A DNA stretch of 54,659 nt from Pedobacter sp. Leaf216 (GTDB lineage: Bacteria; Bacteroidota; Bacteroidia; Sphingobacteriales; Sphingobacteriaceae), in contig NZ_LMKM01000007.1 of assembly GCF_001421515.1 (NCBI RefSeq), forward strand, positions 169,458-224,116, in the 5' to 3' direction. The position numbers and the translations under genes were made by a program. Under the pieces are notes generated by a model that was not told the DNA's origin, did no database searches, and worked only from the letters and a program-made list of their open reading frames with translations. Shown piece by piece: positions 9,163 to 19,056 of the stretch (position 1 is its first letter; each line of letters begins with the position of its first letter).

Positions 9163-10050
9163 ATGATCAAAAGAATATTGCAGAACACTTTTTCCCTGCT
9201 GAATGTAGATTATGTAAAACTGACCTCGAAGTGGGATTACAAAAATGTAATCAGCCCCTACTATCGGATTTATTATATAGATAACGGTTTGGGCGAAGTT
9301 TCGGATCAAAGCGATGTATTGACACTTGAACCAGGATATTTATACATTATCCCAAGCTTTACGCTGTGTAATCTGAAGTGTAAAGATTATTTAAGTCAGT
9401 ATTTCGTTCAGTTTTTTGAAGAATCTGCAGATGGGGTTTCCCTTTTTGCACAGCGGCGGGCACTTACAAAAGTAAAGGCAACTTCGATGGATATTGATCT
9501 TTTTAAAAGGCTTCTGGAAATTAATCCCGGTCGCGGGATCAACAGGTCTGACGACCCTAAGGTATACGAAAAAAATATTTATTATAAAGAATACCAAGAA
9601 CTTAACAACAGGCAAAACCTGGCCAGTTATTTCGAAACTCAGGGCATTTTATTACAGCTAATGGGCCGTTTTTTAAAGGGCCAGCAGCATCAGGCACATG
9701 GAATGCATCATGCGCCGCTAAAAATTGCTGAAACAATTGGCCATATCCTGGTTAACCTGCACGAAGAACTATCTGTAACCGCACTGGCATCACGCGTTAA
9801 CCAGCATCCCGATTATTTTTCAAGGCAGTTTAAAGCTTTTACAGGTGAACGACCGGTAAATTACATCCTTGGCAAGCGTATTGAGCGCGCGCAGCATCTG
9901 TTGGCCACAAGCCAGTTAACATATTCTGAAATTGCCATTCAAACAGGCTTCGAATCGCTTTCCTACTTTTCTAAATCCTTTAAAAAAATTACAGGTTTAT
10001 CACCGCGTGAATATAAGAAACAGGTTTACCTGGTTGGTTTTGCAATGTAA
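9163..10050 (+). CDS. AraC-family regulator of the fucose operon
   Basis: Transcription regulator of 295 aa. The N-terminal half (about 25-150) has the cupin-like pattern of sugar-binding AraC proteins. The C-terminal hundred residues (about 185-290) hold two helix-turn-helix motifs ending in the family signature around SLSYFSKSFKKITGLSPREYK. The gene diverges from the fucosidase gene with a 247-bp intergenic region containing a -7 box and an inverted repeat. The likely role is a fucose-responsive activator of the operon, which is inference from position. Start chosen at the first ATG, followed by MIKRILQ. Confidence 0.88.
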   Translation: MIKRILQNTFSLLNVDYVKLTSKWDYKNVISPYYRIYYIDNGLGEVSDQSDVLTLEPGYLYIIPSFTLCNLKCKDYLSQYFVQFFEESADGVSLFAQRRALTKVKATSMDIDLFKRLLEINPGRGINRSDDPKVYEKNIYYKEYQELNNRQNLASYFETQGILLQLMGRFLKGQQHQAHGMHHAPLKIAETIGHILVNLHEELSVTALASRVNQHPDYFSRQFKAFTGERPVNYILGKRIERAQHLLATSQLTYSEIAIQTGFESLSYFSKSFKKITGLSPREYKKQVYLVGFAM

Positions 10051-10164
10051 CAACCATATACCTAATAAAATATAGGCTATATGAATCTAATGTAGATTAT
10101 CCACCGAGCAATAACGATAAAATGCAGAATTTTTGCTCGCCGCAGCTTAACAATTAAGGTTAAA

Positions 10165-10551
10165 TCATTTTATGGCCCGTGTAGCTTTATCAAACGACAA
10201 AACGAGTGCTTTTTGATTAACCTGTTTTAAAGCAACATCATGACTAGCTTTACCATTGCCTACTGTAAAATAAACCTCGGCTTTAACGGTAGCCCCTTTT
10301 TCGAGCCCTTCCTCAAATAAAGCAATGCCGAACAAAGTGCTGTCGACCTTTGAAGATGCGATTACACTCACAGTACCCAAATCGTAATTGCCGTTATTTT
10401 TTAAAGTTACCACGCCATCTTTATAGGTATAACTCACACCTTTTAGTGTTTCGAGGTAAGTTTTATTCTTACTGGTAATTGCCTGGTAAGTTTGTGCATA
10501 ACCAGAAAAACCAGCCATTGCAAGTAATAAGATTAAAATAGTTTTTTTCAT
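10165..10551 (-). CDS. Small secreted protein of unknown function
   Basis: About 128 aa from the internal start chosen here (MKKTILILLL), which begins a clean signal peptide ending near GYAQ; an ATG 36 bases upstream would put 12 polar residues before it and is unlikely. The mature part is short, beta-rich and without cysteines, and contains stretches such as LKNNGNYDLGTVSVIASS that recall domains of small secreted Bacteroidota proteins on protein-interaction folds. I recognise no function. It follows the SYLF gene by 54 nt on the same strand and may be co-transcribed with it. Confidence 0.75.
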   Translation of the reverse strand: MKKTILILLLAMAGFSGYAQTYQAITSKNKTYLETLKGVSYTYKDGVVTLKNNGNYDLGTVSVIASSKVDSTLFGIALFEEGLEKGATVKAEVYFTVGNGKASHDVALKQVNQKALVLSFDKATRAIK

Positions 10552-10605
10552 GTTTTCAAAATTTAACGTTGCAAAAATCAAACTCACTTTACCAAATTGG
10601 TGGTG

Positions 10606-11289
10606 TTATTTCATTTGGGTCAGGGTAGCTTTAAGTTTTCCTATTTCATCATCAGGATCTCCCTGAGAGGCAAAAATCTGCGCTACATCCATATCTTTTC
10701 CGTAAACGGTTGCATTTGCAGCAGCATCAATTTCCAGTGATGCACCATTAACTGACAGGCCTGCAAAAAGGCCCTTACTACGGGAGTAGGAATAAACCTC
10801 TGCATCGAGTTTATAATCAGTATTTACGGCAGAACTCCGCCCCAAAGGCCCGGCTGCAACAGAAAGATCGCCACCAAGTGTAAAACTACTTTGCTTAATG
10901 GAAGTTAAACTATTGGCATGCGTAAAAACCAGCACAAGTTCTGTTGATTGTACCCCTGCTTGAAGGCCGATACTGCCGCCTGTAATGGTAACAAATACAG
11001 GATTGCTCCAGCTTCCATCTGCTCTTTTCACCATTGCAATACCTCTCCCTCGTTTACCACCTACCACAAAACCAGCGTTAATAAGCTTCGGTACAACAAC
11101 AATACCCTGGGTTAGCTCAAGTAATTTGGAGGGAATAGACTCTTTCATTTTTCCGAAACCGGAAAGCACCTGAGTGGATTGTTGTATTCTTTTTTGCTCC
11201 TTTTGCTGAGCAATGGCTGAAACAGGAAATAGTAATGCTGCGCAGCAGAGTACCGCGAGATTCGTTTTAATTAAATTAACAATATTCAT
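10606..11289 (-). CDS. SYLF/Ysc84-domain lipid-binding protein
   Basis: Secreted or periplasmic protein of 227 aa with a signal peptide (about 1-28, ending SAIAQ). It is followed by the SYLF domain, with the typical GIVVVPKLINAGFVVGGKRGRGI stretch split over residues 63-85, then ITGGSIGLQAGVQSTELVLVF and the GGDLSVAAGP segment. SYLF domains bind phosphoinositides or other lipids in eukaryotes; the bacterial role is unknown. The gene stands alone at the head of a possible two-gene unit with the small secreted protein downstream. No enzyme active site is evident. Confidence 0.88.
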   Translation of the reverse strand: MNIVNLIKTNLAVLCCAALLFPVSAIAQQKEQKRIQQSTQVLSGFGKMKESIPSKLLELTQGIVVVPKLINAGFVVGGKRGRGIAMVKRADGSWSNPVFVTITGGSIGLQAGVQSTELVLVFTHANSLTSIKQSSFTLGGDLSVAAGPLGRSSAVNTDYKLDAEVYSYSRSKGLFAGLSVNGASLEIDAAANATVYGKDMDVAQIFASQGDPDDEIGKLKATLTQMK

Positions 11290-11481
11290 ATCGGATAAAA
11301 AAACAAACTATAATACGCTGATTTACGCTTTTAAACGGTCTGGAACTGCAATATTATATCTTTTATTTCTTTTCCCTACCGGTATTTTGGTAAATTACGT
11401 TTCTGTGAGAAAATTCTTTCTTACACAATATGTTTATGTAATCATTTACTTTAAACCAGGTGAAATTTGTTGTTGATTCTA

Positions 11482-12360
11482 TTAATCACGTAAATAATGT
11501 TCTATAAACCATTTCAGGGCAGGATTTTTATTAGATGCCTTGTAAGCCAGTACAACCTCGGTATTAACCGGAATTCCATGAAGTTCTACAAAGGAGATTT
11601 TCATACCGCTATACTGCTTTTTTAATGAAAGCGGTAAAATAGATACGCCAAGCCCGGCTTCAACCAGTTGCAATATAGAATGTACATTATTAGCTTCGTG
11701 CGTAATATCCGGTCGGAAACCCAGTCTCTGACAGATTTCCATCAGCTTTTCATTATACTGGGGAGCATAATCTTTATTAAAAAAAATAAACGGACGGTTT
11801 TTAAGGAAATCTCCAAGTGCTTCAATTTCGCCAAGTTTTTCATCTCTAAAAGGAATAACCACTACAAAGGGATCAAAAAACAAAGATTCGACCTTTAATT
11901 TTTCTGATAATACGGGTGCGCGCAAAATTCCGGCATCTAATTTCCCTTCTTCCAGAGCTTTGATTTGGGTAAGCGTAGGCACTTCGAACAGACTTGTTTT
12001 TAAATAAGGAAAAGCGATTTGCATGGATTTTAAAATTTCGGCCATGTGCGATTGGTATACAGAACTGATGTAACCGATTTTAAGTTCGCCGCTTAATCCT
12101 CCATGAATTTGGCGCACAATTTCTTTGCTTTCGGCTAATTTAGTAAACAGGGCATCAACCTCGTCTTTAAAGTATTTGCCAGCATTGGTTAAGGTTACCT
12201 GCTTGTTGTTCCGTTCAAACAACCTAACGCTGAGTTCTTCTTCTAATTCTTTTATCTGGCGACTTAACGGAGGCTGCGATATGAAAAGTTTGTTGGCCGC
12301 TTTGGTGAAATGAAGCTCTTCGGCTACGGTTTTAAAATATAAGAGATGTCGGAGTTCCAT
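11482..12360 (-). CDS. LysR-family transcription regulator
   Basis: Regulator of 292 aa. The N-terminal winged helix-turn-helix (about 1-60) shows MELRHLLYFKTVAEELHFTKAA and LFISQPPLSRQIKELEEEL in order, and the periplasmic-binding-like effector domain fills about 90-290. It diverges from a methyltransferase gene; the 91-bp gap contains a T-N11-A-type dyad next to its own start. The usual arrangement is that such a regulator represses itself and controls the divergent gene, but the inducer is unknown. The effector domain resembles those of CynR/BenM-type members only in general terms. Confidence 0.92.
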   Translation of the reverse strand: MELRHLLYFKTVAEELHFTKAANKLFISQPPLSRQIKELEEELSVRLFERNNKQVTLTNAGKYFKDEVDALFTKLAESKEIVRQIHGGLSGELKIGYISSVYQSHMAEILKSMQIAFPYLKTSLFEVPTLTQIKALEEGKLDAGILRAPVLSEKLKVESLFFDPFVVVIPFRDEKLGEIEALGDFLKNRPFIFFNKDYAPQYNEKLMEICQRLGFRPDITHEANNVHSILQLVEAGLGVSILPLSLKKQYSGMKISFVELHGIPVNTEVVLAYKASNKNPALKWFIEHYLRD

Positions 12361-12368
12361 GTTTTATA

Positions 12369-12383
12369 ATACCTATTAAGTAT
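12369..12383. promoter_or_regulatory. LysR-type operator candidate
   Basis: The dyad ATAC-N7-GTAT (12369-12372 and 12380-12383) contains a T-N11-A core, the general binding pattern of LysR regulators. It begins 9 bases upstream of the LysR start codon and lies in the divergent intergenic region. The short arms make this a suggestion only. Confidence 0.45.
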
Positions 12384-12451
12384 CAATATATGCATAAATT
12401 AATATTTTACAAATATGATGAGTGATGTTAACTTTAACAAAAAAATATTTT

Positions 12452-13174
12452 ATGAATCCACATAACACCCAAAAAGCAACCATTGAAGAAATAAGAAGCC
12501 GCTTTGATGAGGATGTAGAACGCTTTTCTAATCTGGAAACCGGACAGCAAACCACAATTGATGCACCCTTAACCATGGAACTTTGTACAGAGGCTGCAAA
12601 GTATATTAATCCTGAAGCAAAGGAATTACTCGATATTGGCTGTGGAGCGGGTAATTATACCTTAAAGATGCTGAGTAAAATTGCAAATCTTAACTGCACA
12701 TTAAACGATCTGAGCCTGCCAATGCTTGAAAAAGCTAAGGAACGGATACTGGCACAAACTACTGGCCGGGTAAACCTGATACAGGATGATATGCTTAATT
12801 TAAATTTGCCTGCGGAGCATTTCGACATTATACTTTCTGCGGCAGCATTTCACCATTTGCGTAGTGATGCCGATTGGGAGCTCATGTTTACCAAAATTTA
12901 CCGGGCTTTGAAACCTGGTGGAAGCATCTGGATTTCTGATCTTATTGCCCATGATTCGCCACTGGTTGATCAGCTTTTCCGTAAACAATATGGCGCATAC
13001 CTGGAAACTCTTGGCGGGCCCGAATACAGACAAAAGGTATTTGATTACATTGCTTATGAGGATACTCCGCGCTCGCTTAACTACCAATTGAGCCTGTTGC
13101 ATAAAGTTGGCTTTACAGTAACCGAAGTTCTGCACAAAAACGGTTACTTTGCTGCTTTTGGAGCGATTAAATAA
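12452..13174 (+). CDS. Class I SAM-dependent methyltransferase
   Basis: About 240 aa. The SAM-binding glycine loop LLDIGCGAGNYTL is at about 70-82 of this start, followed by motif II/III-like acidic segments and the post-motif GGSIWISDLIAH. An upstream GTG would add ten residues, but the ATG at 12452 gives a better start (MNPHNTQ). The fold and motifs match UbiE/Methyltransf_25-type enzymes; the substrate cannot be told. It diverges from the LysR gene, which probably regulates it. Confidence 0.85.
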   Translation: MNPHNTQKATIEEIRSRFDEDVERFSNLETGQQTTIDAPLTMELCTEAAKYINPEAKELLDIGCGAGNYTLKMLSKIANLNCTLNDLSLPMLEKAKERILAQTTGRVNLIQDDMLNLNLPAEHFDIILSAAAFHHLRSDADWELMFTKIYRALKPGGSIWISDLIAHDSPLVDQLFRKQYGAYLETLGGPEYRQKVFDYIAYEDTPRSLNYQLSLLHKVGFTVTEVLHKNGYFAAFGAIK

Positions 13175-13186
13175 GGTGGTTTCATC

Positions 13187-13600
13187 CTGAGCCCTCATGT
13201 GTCTACCATCATCTTATGCGTCTTCCTGAACTTGTTTCAGGATCTTAATCATGAGTTAACCACAGCTACTTAGTGCGTGTTTTTTATTGTATTTGCCACA
13301 GAAACACAGAAAGCACGGAAAATTCATAGATCTTAATCCCTTAATTGTGTCATCCTGGGGGTTAATTTATTGTATAAAATCAATATGAGTGACATAATTT
13401 TTAAATAAATACCCAATGTTATCGTCATTGCGAGAAGGCTTTTTCAGCCGACGAAGCAATCTTACAACGATCGCTACTAGCGTGTGCTTTAGGATTGCTT
13501 CGTACCGCGCAATAACGACCGCTTTACTGAAGCCTGTTAATGCTAGCGTACTCAAATACCCACCCAGCTTTGTGTTCTTTGCGCCTTCCCCTTGTGTTCT
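13187..13600. repeat. Intergenic repeat cluster including MITE-like copy A
   Basis: The 550-bp gap before the RND operon contains no gene. It holds a CCTGAACTTGTTTCAGG hairpin (about 13224-13241) and a common CACAGAAACACAGAAAG-type stretch (about 13300-13316). It also holds a segment of about 195 bp (13351-13545) that recurs at 37590-37792. The segment has inverted GAAGCAATCTT and GATTGCTTC arms around a central ACGATCGCTACTAGCGT, so the transcript would fold into a long hairpin. No transposase is nearby. Confidence 0.7.
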
Positions 13601-13728
13601 TTGTGGTTAAAAAAACGATGCATTGCGTTTCATAAATTCGCTATGATGAACGATCGCCAATAGCTTCTACACCCCACAAATCACGAAGATACCCGCTAAT
13701 TATCTGCCTGAGCGCAGTCGAAAACCTC

Positions 13729-16700
13729 TTATTTAATCTCTTTTGTGCTATAAATCCTCCTGATTAAACTCGGAAGCACTATTAACAAAAGTGCCAACGC
13801 AACAATAAAGCCTCCTATAACGGCAATGGCCAATGGCTGGTGCAACTGTGCGCCTGCTCCTATACCGAGGGCCAACGGCAATAAAGCAATAATTGCCCCT
13901 AAAGCCGTCATTAGTTTTGGCCTTAACCGCGTAGAAATGGCGAAAGTAATTGCATCATCCATATTTTTTTCATCTAATGATTCTTTAAACTGCAAAAAGG
14001 TAAACACGGCGTTTTCCCCAATAATTCCAACAATCATAATCAGACCGGTATAACTGCCAACATTCAAAGGTGTACCTGTAAGTAACAGGGCTATATAACT
14101 GCCTGCAATCCCTAATACAGCAATCAACAGAATCAGGAAGGCAATCTTAAAATCCCTGAAAAGGAAAAGAATTACACTGAAAACCAGCAAGCTCGACGCT
14201 ATTAAAATGGTTAAGAGTTCGGAAAAGGATTGTTGCTGCTCTTTATAAGCACCACCATACTCAATATGGTAACCTGATGGGAGGTTCACTTTGCTGTTAA
14301 CTGCCAATTTAATATCTCTCATTACACTCCCAAGGTCCCTGTTATCCAGCCTTGCAGAAATGGCTCCGATGGTTTGCAGGTTTTCTCTTTCTACCTCGGC
14401 ATTTCCCGGTTGAAGATCAACTTTGGCGAGATTCTGAATCGGCACAGCCACACCATTGGGAAGAAATATTTTAAGTGATGAAATATCCGATACACCAAAA
14501 ACCCTGCTTCCGGGATATACCATCCGGATGGGAGAAAGTTGCTGTTTATCATATAAATCTCCAATGATATTGCCCTGCATAGCGGTTTGCACCTGTGCCT
14601 GGAAAGAAAGCGGCGTAATGCCATATTGGGCAAGCATGGTAAAGTTAGGCTGAATATTTACTGTTGGCCCTGAAAGGATAATGCCATCAAAAACATCTGC
14701 TGTGCCGTTTACCTTCGAAACCAGACCTGCTACCTGTTTAGCCAATTGCTGCAATTTCTGCTGGTCGTTACCAAAAACCTTAATTTCAACAGGCTTTGTT
14801 GAGCTCATTAAATCGCCGAGCATATCGCCTATTACCTGACCAAAATCGACAACCAGCGCAGGTTGGGTATGCTCAATATGTGCTCTTATTTCGGAAATTA
14901 CCTCATCGGTACTTTTTTTACGGTTTGGCTTCAACTGGATCAGATAATCTCCGGTATTGGGTTCGGTGATGAAAAACCCCATTTGTGTGCCTGTCCTTCT
15001 CGAATAGGCTTGTACATCCGGAATTTTAACCATTTCTTTTTCCACTTCCCTTAGCATTCTGTCGGTTTCTTCTAACGATGTACCTGGAGGCGATGCATAA
15101 TCGAGCACAATACTGCCCTCGTCCATTTCGGGTAAAAACCCGGTTTGCAACCTTGGGTATATCAGAATGATGGATGCAACAAGGAACAGGATAAAACCAT
15201 AAGAAATATAGGGCCTTTGGATAAAATAACGAACCCAGTTTTGAGCCTTTACCTCATGCACAATAACCGCTTTACCAGATGCATTTTGATGCGAATTTTT
15301 AGTTAGCAGTAAATAAATTACGGGCAAGCCGATCCAGGTTACAAAAAATGAGCATACGAGTGCAATAATCATCGTATTGGTCATTACCTGGAAATATGAC
15401 CCTGCAACACCCGTCATCAGTACGAAAGGCACAAAAATAACTATGGTACTGATGGATGAGCCGAGCATAGCCGGAAAAAGATAACCAATCGCTTTGCTAA
15501 TTAGCGGTGCAGTTGGCTCATTTGGGTGTTCCTCGTGTGTACGGTGAATCTGTTCTACTACTACAATTGCATCGTCGATAATTAGTCCGATGGCCGCTGC
15601 AATGGCCCCGAGAGTCATGATATTTAAAGAGTAACCCACAAAATAAAGCACAATTACGGTAAGGCAGAGCGTAATTGGGATGGTGATGAGTATGGTGGCA
15701 CTGGCCTTTAGCGAGCGCAGAAAAATAATGGCCACTACAATGGCCAGGGCAAGGCCGATTAATAAACTATCGCGCACACTTTTAACCGATTCGTTTACAA
15801 AATCGGCCTGTACATAGTATGGTTTAAGGCTCACCACTGCCGGAAGAATCTTTTTAAGCTGTTTAACCTTTGCGGCCATTTCTGCAGAAAGATCAACCAG
15901 GTTTGCATTTGGCTGTTTAATTACGGCAATGAGTATCCCATCTTTTCCGTTTGCGTTAATGCGGGTATACTCTACACTTTGCTGAATATCCACTTTGGCC
16001 ACATCTACTATTCGGATGGTTCTATTTCCTTTTCTGGTGAGCACCAGTTCTTCCAGATCGCTTTTCGTTTTTACGGTGGCATCGGTTACCGATAAATAAA
16101 GGAAATTATGATCGGATAGGTAACCGTTTGATTTAATAAAATTGGTTTGCGAAAGGGCAGCGGTAACCTGATCTGGCGAAATGCCAAGCGACTGCATCTT
16201 TTGTACATCGAGTGTTAACCAGTATTCTTTCGTTTTGCCACCAATTACACGGATTTCTGAAACACCATCTACCTGAGAAAGAAAGGGTTTTACTGTGTAG
16301 GTAGCTATTTTTTTAAGTTCGACAGGTGAATAGTTATGGCTTTCTAAACTGTATCCGCTTACGGGAAGTATAGAAGGGTTCATTTTTTCTACTGAAATAT
16401 TTACTCCAGCAGGCAAGGTTGCAGAAATTTTAGCAATCTGCGATTCAATCCTTTGTTGACTGAGATCAATATCTGCACCTGGATTCATAAACGCAGAAAG
16501 CTCACAACTGCCGCGGCTGGTGGTACTTCTTACCAATTGCAGATCGGGTACCTGTTTTACGGCGTTTTCGAGTGGCCGGGTTACAGTAACCACCATTTTA
16601 TCTACCGGCTGAAGTTCTGCATCGGCAATGATTTTTATTTTAGGGAAGGTAATTTCGGGAAAAAGACCTGTTTTAAGCTGCTGAAATGAATAAATACCGC

Positions 16701-16764
16701 CAACAATAATGATAATGAGTACGGCCAGGATGGGATTTTTATGGGAAATAAAGAATTTATTCAT
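13729..16764 (-). CDS. RND efflux transporter, inner-membrane pump
   Basis: AcrB/MdtB-like proton-driven pump of 1011 aa, of normal family length. Twelve transmembrane segments are arranged as one N-terminal, five central, one, then five C-terminal, with two large periplasmic loops. The proton-relay Asp pair is visible in GLIIDDAIVVVEQIHR (about residue 395). It is the last gene of a three-gene operon; the adaptor gene ends 2 nt upstream. With the adaptor and TolC-type partner it would export drugs, dyes or other toxic molecules; the sequence does not show the substrate. A two-component regulator site before the operon suggests envelope or toxin-responsive control. Confidence 0.93.
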   Translation of the reverse strand: MNKFFISHKNPILAVLIIIIVGGIYSFQQLKTGLFPEITFPKIKIIADAELQPVDKMVVTVTRPLENAVKQVPDLQLVRSTTSRGSCELSAFMNPGADIDLSQQRIESQIAKISATLPAGVNISVEKMNPSILPVSGYSLESHNYSPVELKKIATYTVKPFLSQVDGVSEIRVIGGKTKEYWLTLDVQKMQSLGISPDQVTAALSQTNFIKSNGYLSDHNFLYLSVTDATVKTKSDLEELVLTRKGNRTIRIVDVAKVDIQQSVEYTRINANGKDGILIAVIKQPNANLVDLSAEMAAKVKQLKKILPAVVSLKPYYVQADFVNESVKSVRDSLLIGLALAIVVAIIFLRSLKASATILITIPITLCLTVIVLYFVGYSLNIMTLGAIAAAIGLIIDDAIVVVEQIHRTHEEHPNEPTAPLISKAIGYLFPAMLGSSISTIVIFVPFVLMTGVAGSYFQVMTNTMIIALVCSFFVTWIGLPVIYLLLTKNSHQNASGKAVIVHEVKAQNWVRYFIQRPYISYGFILFLVASIILIYPRLQTGFLPEMDEGSIVLDYASPPGTSLEETDRMLREVEKEMVKIPDVQAYSRRTGTQMGFFITEPNTGDYLIQLKPNRKKSTDEVISEIRAHIEHTQPALVVDFGQVIGDMLGDLMSSTKPVEIKVFGNDQQKLQQLAKQVAGLVSKVNGTADVFDGIILSGPTVNIQPNFTMLAQYGITPLSFQAQVQTAMQGNIIGDLYDKQQLSPIRMVYPGSRVFGVSDISSLKIFLPNGVAVPIQNLAKVDLQPGNAEVERENLQTIGAISARLDNRDLGSVMRDIKLAVNSKVNLPSGYHIEYGGAYKEQQQSFSELLTILIASSLLVFSVILFLFRDFKIAFLILLIAVLGIAGSYIALLLTGTPLNVGSYTGLIMIVGIIGENAVFTFLQFKESLDEKNMDDAITFAISTRLRPKLMTALGAIIALLPLALGIGAGAQLHQPLAIAVIGGFIVALALLLIVLPSLIRRIYSTKEIK

Positions 16765-16766
16765 GG

Positions 16767-17696
16767 CTATTTCTGTATTTTAACCCTGGCTGTATCGGCA
16801 ATGCCATAGTTTCCGGTTTTAATAATGCGATCGGTTTTTATAAACCTGGGTGCTATTACTTCAACCAAAGCATTGGTTTCTATCCCTTTTTTCACATTTA
16901 CTTTTACGGCAGTAGAATCATTGATCATTTTCATCACCCAAAATTCGTCTTCTGTTTCGTTTGATAATACGGCCGATTTTGGCAATACCTGTGTGTTTAC
17001 ATGGTTAAACTTTAATAACCTCACTTTGGCAATTAACCCTTGTGGAATATCTTTTGCGGAAGCTATTTTAATGATGTAACGCTGGGTTTGGGCAAGCGAA
17101 TCTACCGATGGCATGGTGCCAGAAACCGCTCCGGTTAGTCTTTTCCCGTCAGGCAGCTGTATATCAACCGTTTTATTCTGTAAGATAATCTGATTCAATT
17201 CGTAAGGAAGATCGAGTAAAAACACAAGGCTGTTGCGGTTGCTGATGGTGGCCAATGCTTCGCCATCCTGTACATAATCGCCATTTTGATGGTTTACCTG
17301 CACAATGGTGCCAGCCTGGCCCGAGCGGATATTGGAAACACCTGAAAATTTAAAGCCAGGATCGAGTTGGTTTACGCTATTGCCGATAGATCGGGCTTCT
17401 TTTGTAATGAGCGTAAACAGTAAGGTTCCGTTTCCAACCTGCTCTCCTGTTTTTGCATTTGTGCGCTGCACGTATCCATTGATGTTTGCTTTTACAAAAC
17501 TTTTTTCAAGGTAGGCTGATACAGCGGTAAGTTCTACAAACTGAGCAATGGAGCTATCTTTTGGGTTGGTAATCTGCACAGGTGTTACGGGAGATGGCTC
17601 ATCGGTATCGGCGGCAGCATCATCGTTACGGCAGGCCGAAAAAAAGGAAAGTACAGCCAATGCACTAAAAATTAATTTTAAATATTTTCGCGTCAT
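16767..17696 (-). CDS. RND efflux adaptor (membrane fusion lipoprotein)
   Basis: Periplasmic adaptor of 309 aa. The N-terminus is a lipoprotein signal with lipobox Cys22 (LSFFSAC). A lipoyl-like segment (about 75-160) and beta-barrel regions follow, with GDYVQDGEALATISNRNSLV typical of HlyD/AcrA-type adaptors. It is shorter than many AcrA proteins because its helical hairpin is reduced. It overlaps the TolC-type gene by one base and lies 2 nt from the pump gene, so the three form a complete tripartite exporter. Confidence 0.88.
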   Translation of the reverse strand: MTRKYLKLIFSALAVLSFFSACRNDDAAADTDEPSPVTPVQITNPKDSSIAQFVELTAVSAYLEKSFVKANINGYVQRTNAKTGEQVGNGTLLFTLITKEARSIGNSVNQLDPGFKFSGVSNIRSGQAGTIVQVNHQNGDYVQDGEALATISNRNSLVFLLDLPYELNQIILQNKTVDIQLPDGKRLTGAVSGTMPSVDSLAQTQRYIIKIASAKDIPQGLIAKVRLLKFNHVNTQVLPKSAVLSNETEDEFWVMKMINDSTAVKVNVKKGIETNALVEVIAPRFIKTDRIIKTGNYGIADTARVKIQK

Positions 17697-18943
17697 TATC
17701 TGTTCCAGTAATTAAATTGATTAATCAGTTTCAATCGGTTGATATTTGTTTGTTGCAATAAGTTTTGGGCAGAAAGGTAATTGTTAATGGCAATGATAAA
17801 ATCAGACACCTTTAAATCGCCTGTATGGAGCAATTTACTATCCACTTCGATAAGGCCTTTACTAAAGCGGATTTGCTCATTTATTTTATCAAAAAGAGCA
17901 TTTGTTTGGGTAATCTGCTGCCTAATGAGGTTAATTTGCTGGCTTTGCTGTTTACTAAAAAAATTTCTGTAGCCTGCAACGGTATTGGCTGAAAGCGCCA
18001 GTTTATTGTACTGCATTTTTTTTTGGTGGCCATCATAAATTGGAACCGAAAATGTAAAACCCACACTTGTGCCAAAATTTTTATAGGGTTGTAGCACCAG
18101 CGAGGAGCTGTAACCACCGTTGGCATAAATACCCAGCTTTGGCTTATAATTTAGGTCGATTCCGTTTTTGAGATTGATATTTTTGAGGCTATCGAGTTCG
18201 AAGCGTTTGGTAAAAAAACTTTTGTTTCCGGCAAATGCTTCTCGTTCAAGTTTAGGTTCGGCAAGGGTGGCTTGTGTGGTATCGGCTATGCCAGCGAGGT
18301 AATTAAGCGTTGCATAATCATTTTTAAACTGCAGTTCTGCCTGCTTAAGGCTAAGTTGCTGTTGCTGAAGGGTAACCAGAAAGGTAAGGTATTCTGATTG
18401 TTTATAAATATTGCTCCTGGTTAGGGTTTTTAGTAGTTTTTCTTCCCGATTTAACAGCATAACCACTTCACGGTTAAAATCTACCTGTTGCTGACTGGCA
18501 AAAGCGGTAATGTATTGGTCTACAATTGATCTGTTTAAATCGAACAGCGAAAGTTGCCCTGCATACCTTATCGAATCGCTTTGAATTTTTATGCCTTGTA
18601 ACTGGTTATTGATTCGTTTTTTATTTAAAAGATCATAATTTACAGTGAGCATGGCTTCGAGGGCCTGGCCATTGCTTAGTACTTCATCATAGCCATAACC
18701 CCGTACTATTGGCGCATATAAGCCATTGCCATTGCCGGTAACCTGAGGTTTTGCGGTTGCACGAACAATAAGGCTATCAATGCCGGCACTTTTACTTTGG
18801 TTTTCATAATCTTTTAATACCGCACTGGATGCTTTAGCCTCACCTAAATAATAATCAAGGCTTTTAACCGGTACTTGCGCCCTTACTGCAGTGGCTATAA
18901 CAACCAGCAAAATGGTAAAGCGCAGTTTATAGATCATGTTCAT
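17696..18943 (-). CDS. TolC-family outer-membrane efflux protein
   Basis: Outer-membrane channel component of 415 aa with a signal peptide (about 1-22, ending RAQ). Two repeated OEP-type halves rich in coiled-coil helices are visible, for example the LLNREEKLLKTLTRSN and LIRQQITQTNALFDKINEQI stretches. It is the first gene of the RND operon. Its start codon lies 66 nt downstream of a direct-repeat site that recurs before the two-component operon and the PAP2 gene. Further upstream is the 21-bp minisatellite. Confidence 0.88.
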   Translation of the reverse strand: MNMIYKLRFTILLVVIATAVRAQVPVKSLDYYLGEAKASSAVLKDYENQSKSAGIDSLIVRATAKPQVTGNGNGLYAPIVRGYGYDEVLSNGQALEAMLTVNYDLLNKKRINNQLQGIKIQSDSIRYAGQLSLFDLNRSIVDQYITAFASQQQVDFNREVVMLLNREEKLLKTLTRSNIYKQSEYLTFLVTLQQQQLSLKQAELQFKNDYATLNYLAGIADTTQATLAEPKLEREAFAGNKSFFTKRFELDSLKNINLKNGIDLNYKPKLGIYANGGYSSSLVLQPYKNFGTSVGFTFSVPIYDGHQKKMQYNKLALSANTVAGYRNFFSKQQSQQINLIRQQITQTNALFDKINEQIRFSKGLIEVDSKLLHTGDLKVSDFIIAINNYLSAQNLLQQTNINRLKLINQFNYWNR

Positions 18944-19008
18944 TGCTATTTTTAATCTTAAGCAGATTTTAATTTTAACTGTTGTATATGGCTAAGTTAA
19001 TATCCAAT

Positions 19009-19026
19009 TATGAAGTAATTCTGTAG
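19009..19026 (-). promoter_or_regulatory. Response-regulator site before RND operon
   Basis: Reading the minus strand, CTACAGA-N4-CTTCATA. Plus-strand halves are TATGAAG at 19009-19015 and TCTGTAG at 19020-19026. The 7-mer/4-bp spacing gives an 11-bp direct repeat, the usual geometry of OmpR-type binding sites. The same site with identical spacing is found at 20318-20335 and 22951-22968. Its distance to the RND operon start codon is 66 nt. Confidence 0.7.
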
Positions 19027-19056
19027 TTATCTTTTTAGGGCACATTTGATATAATC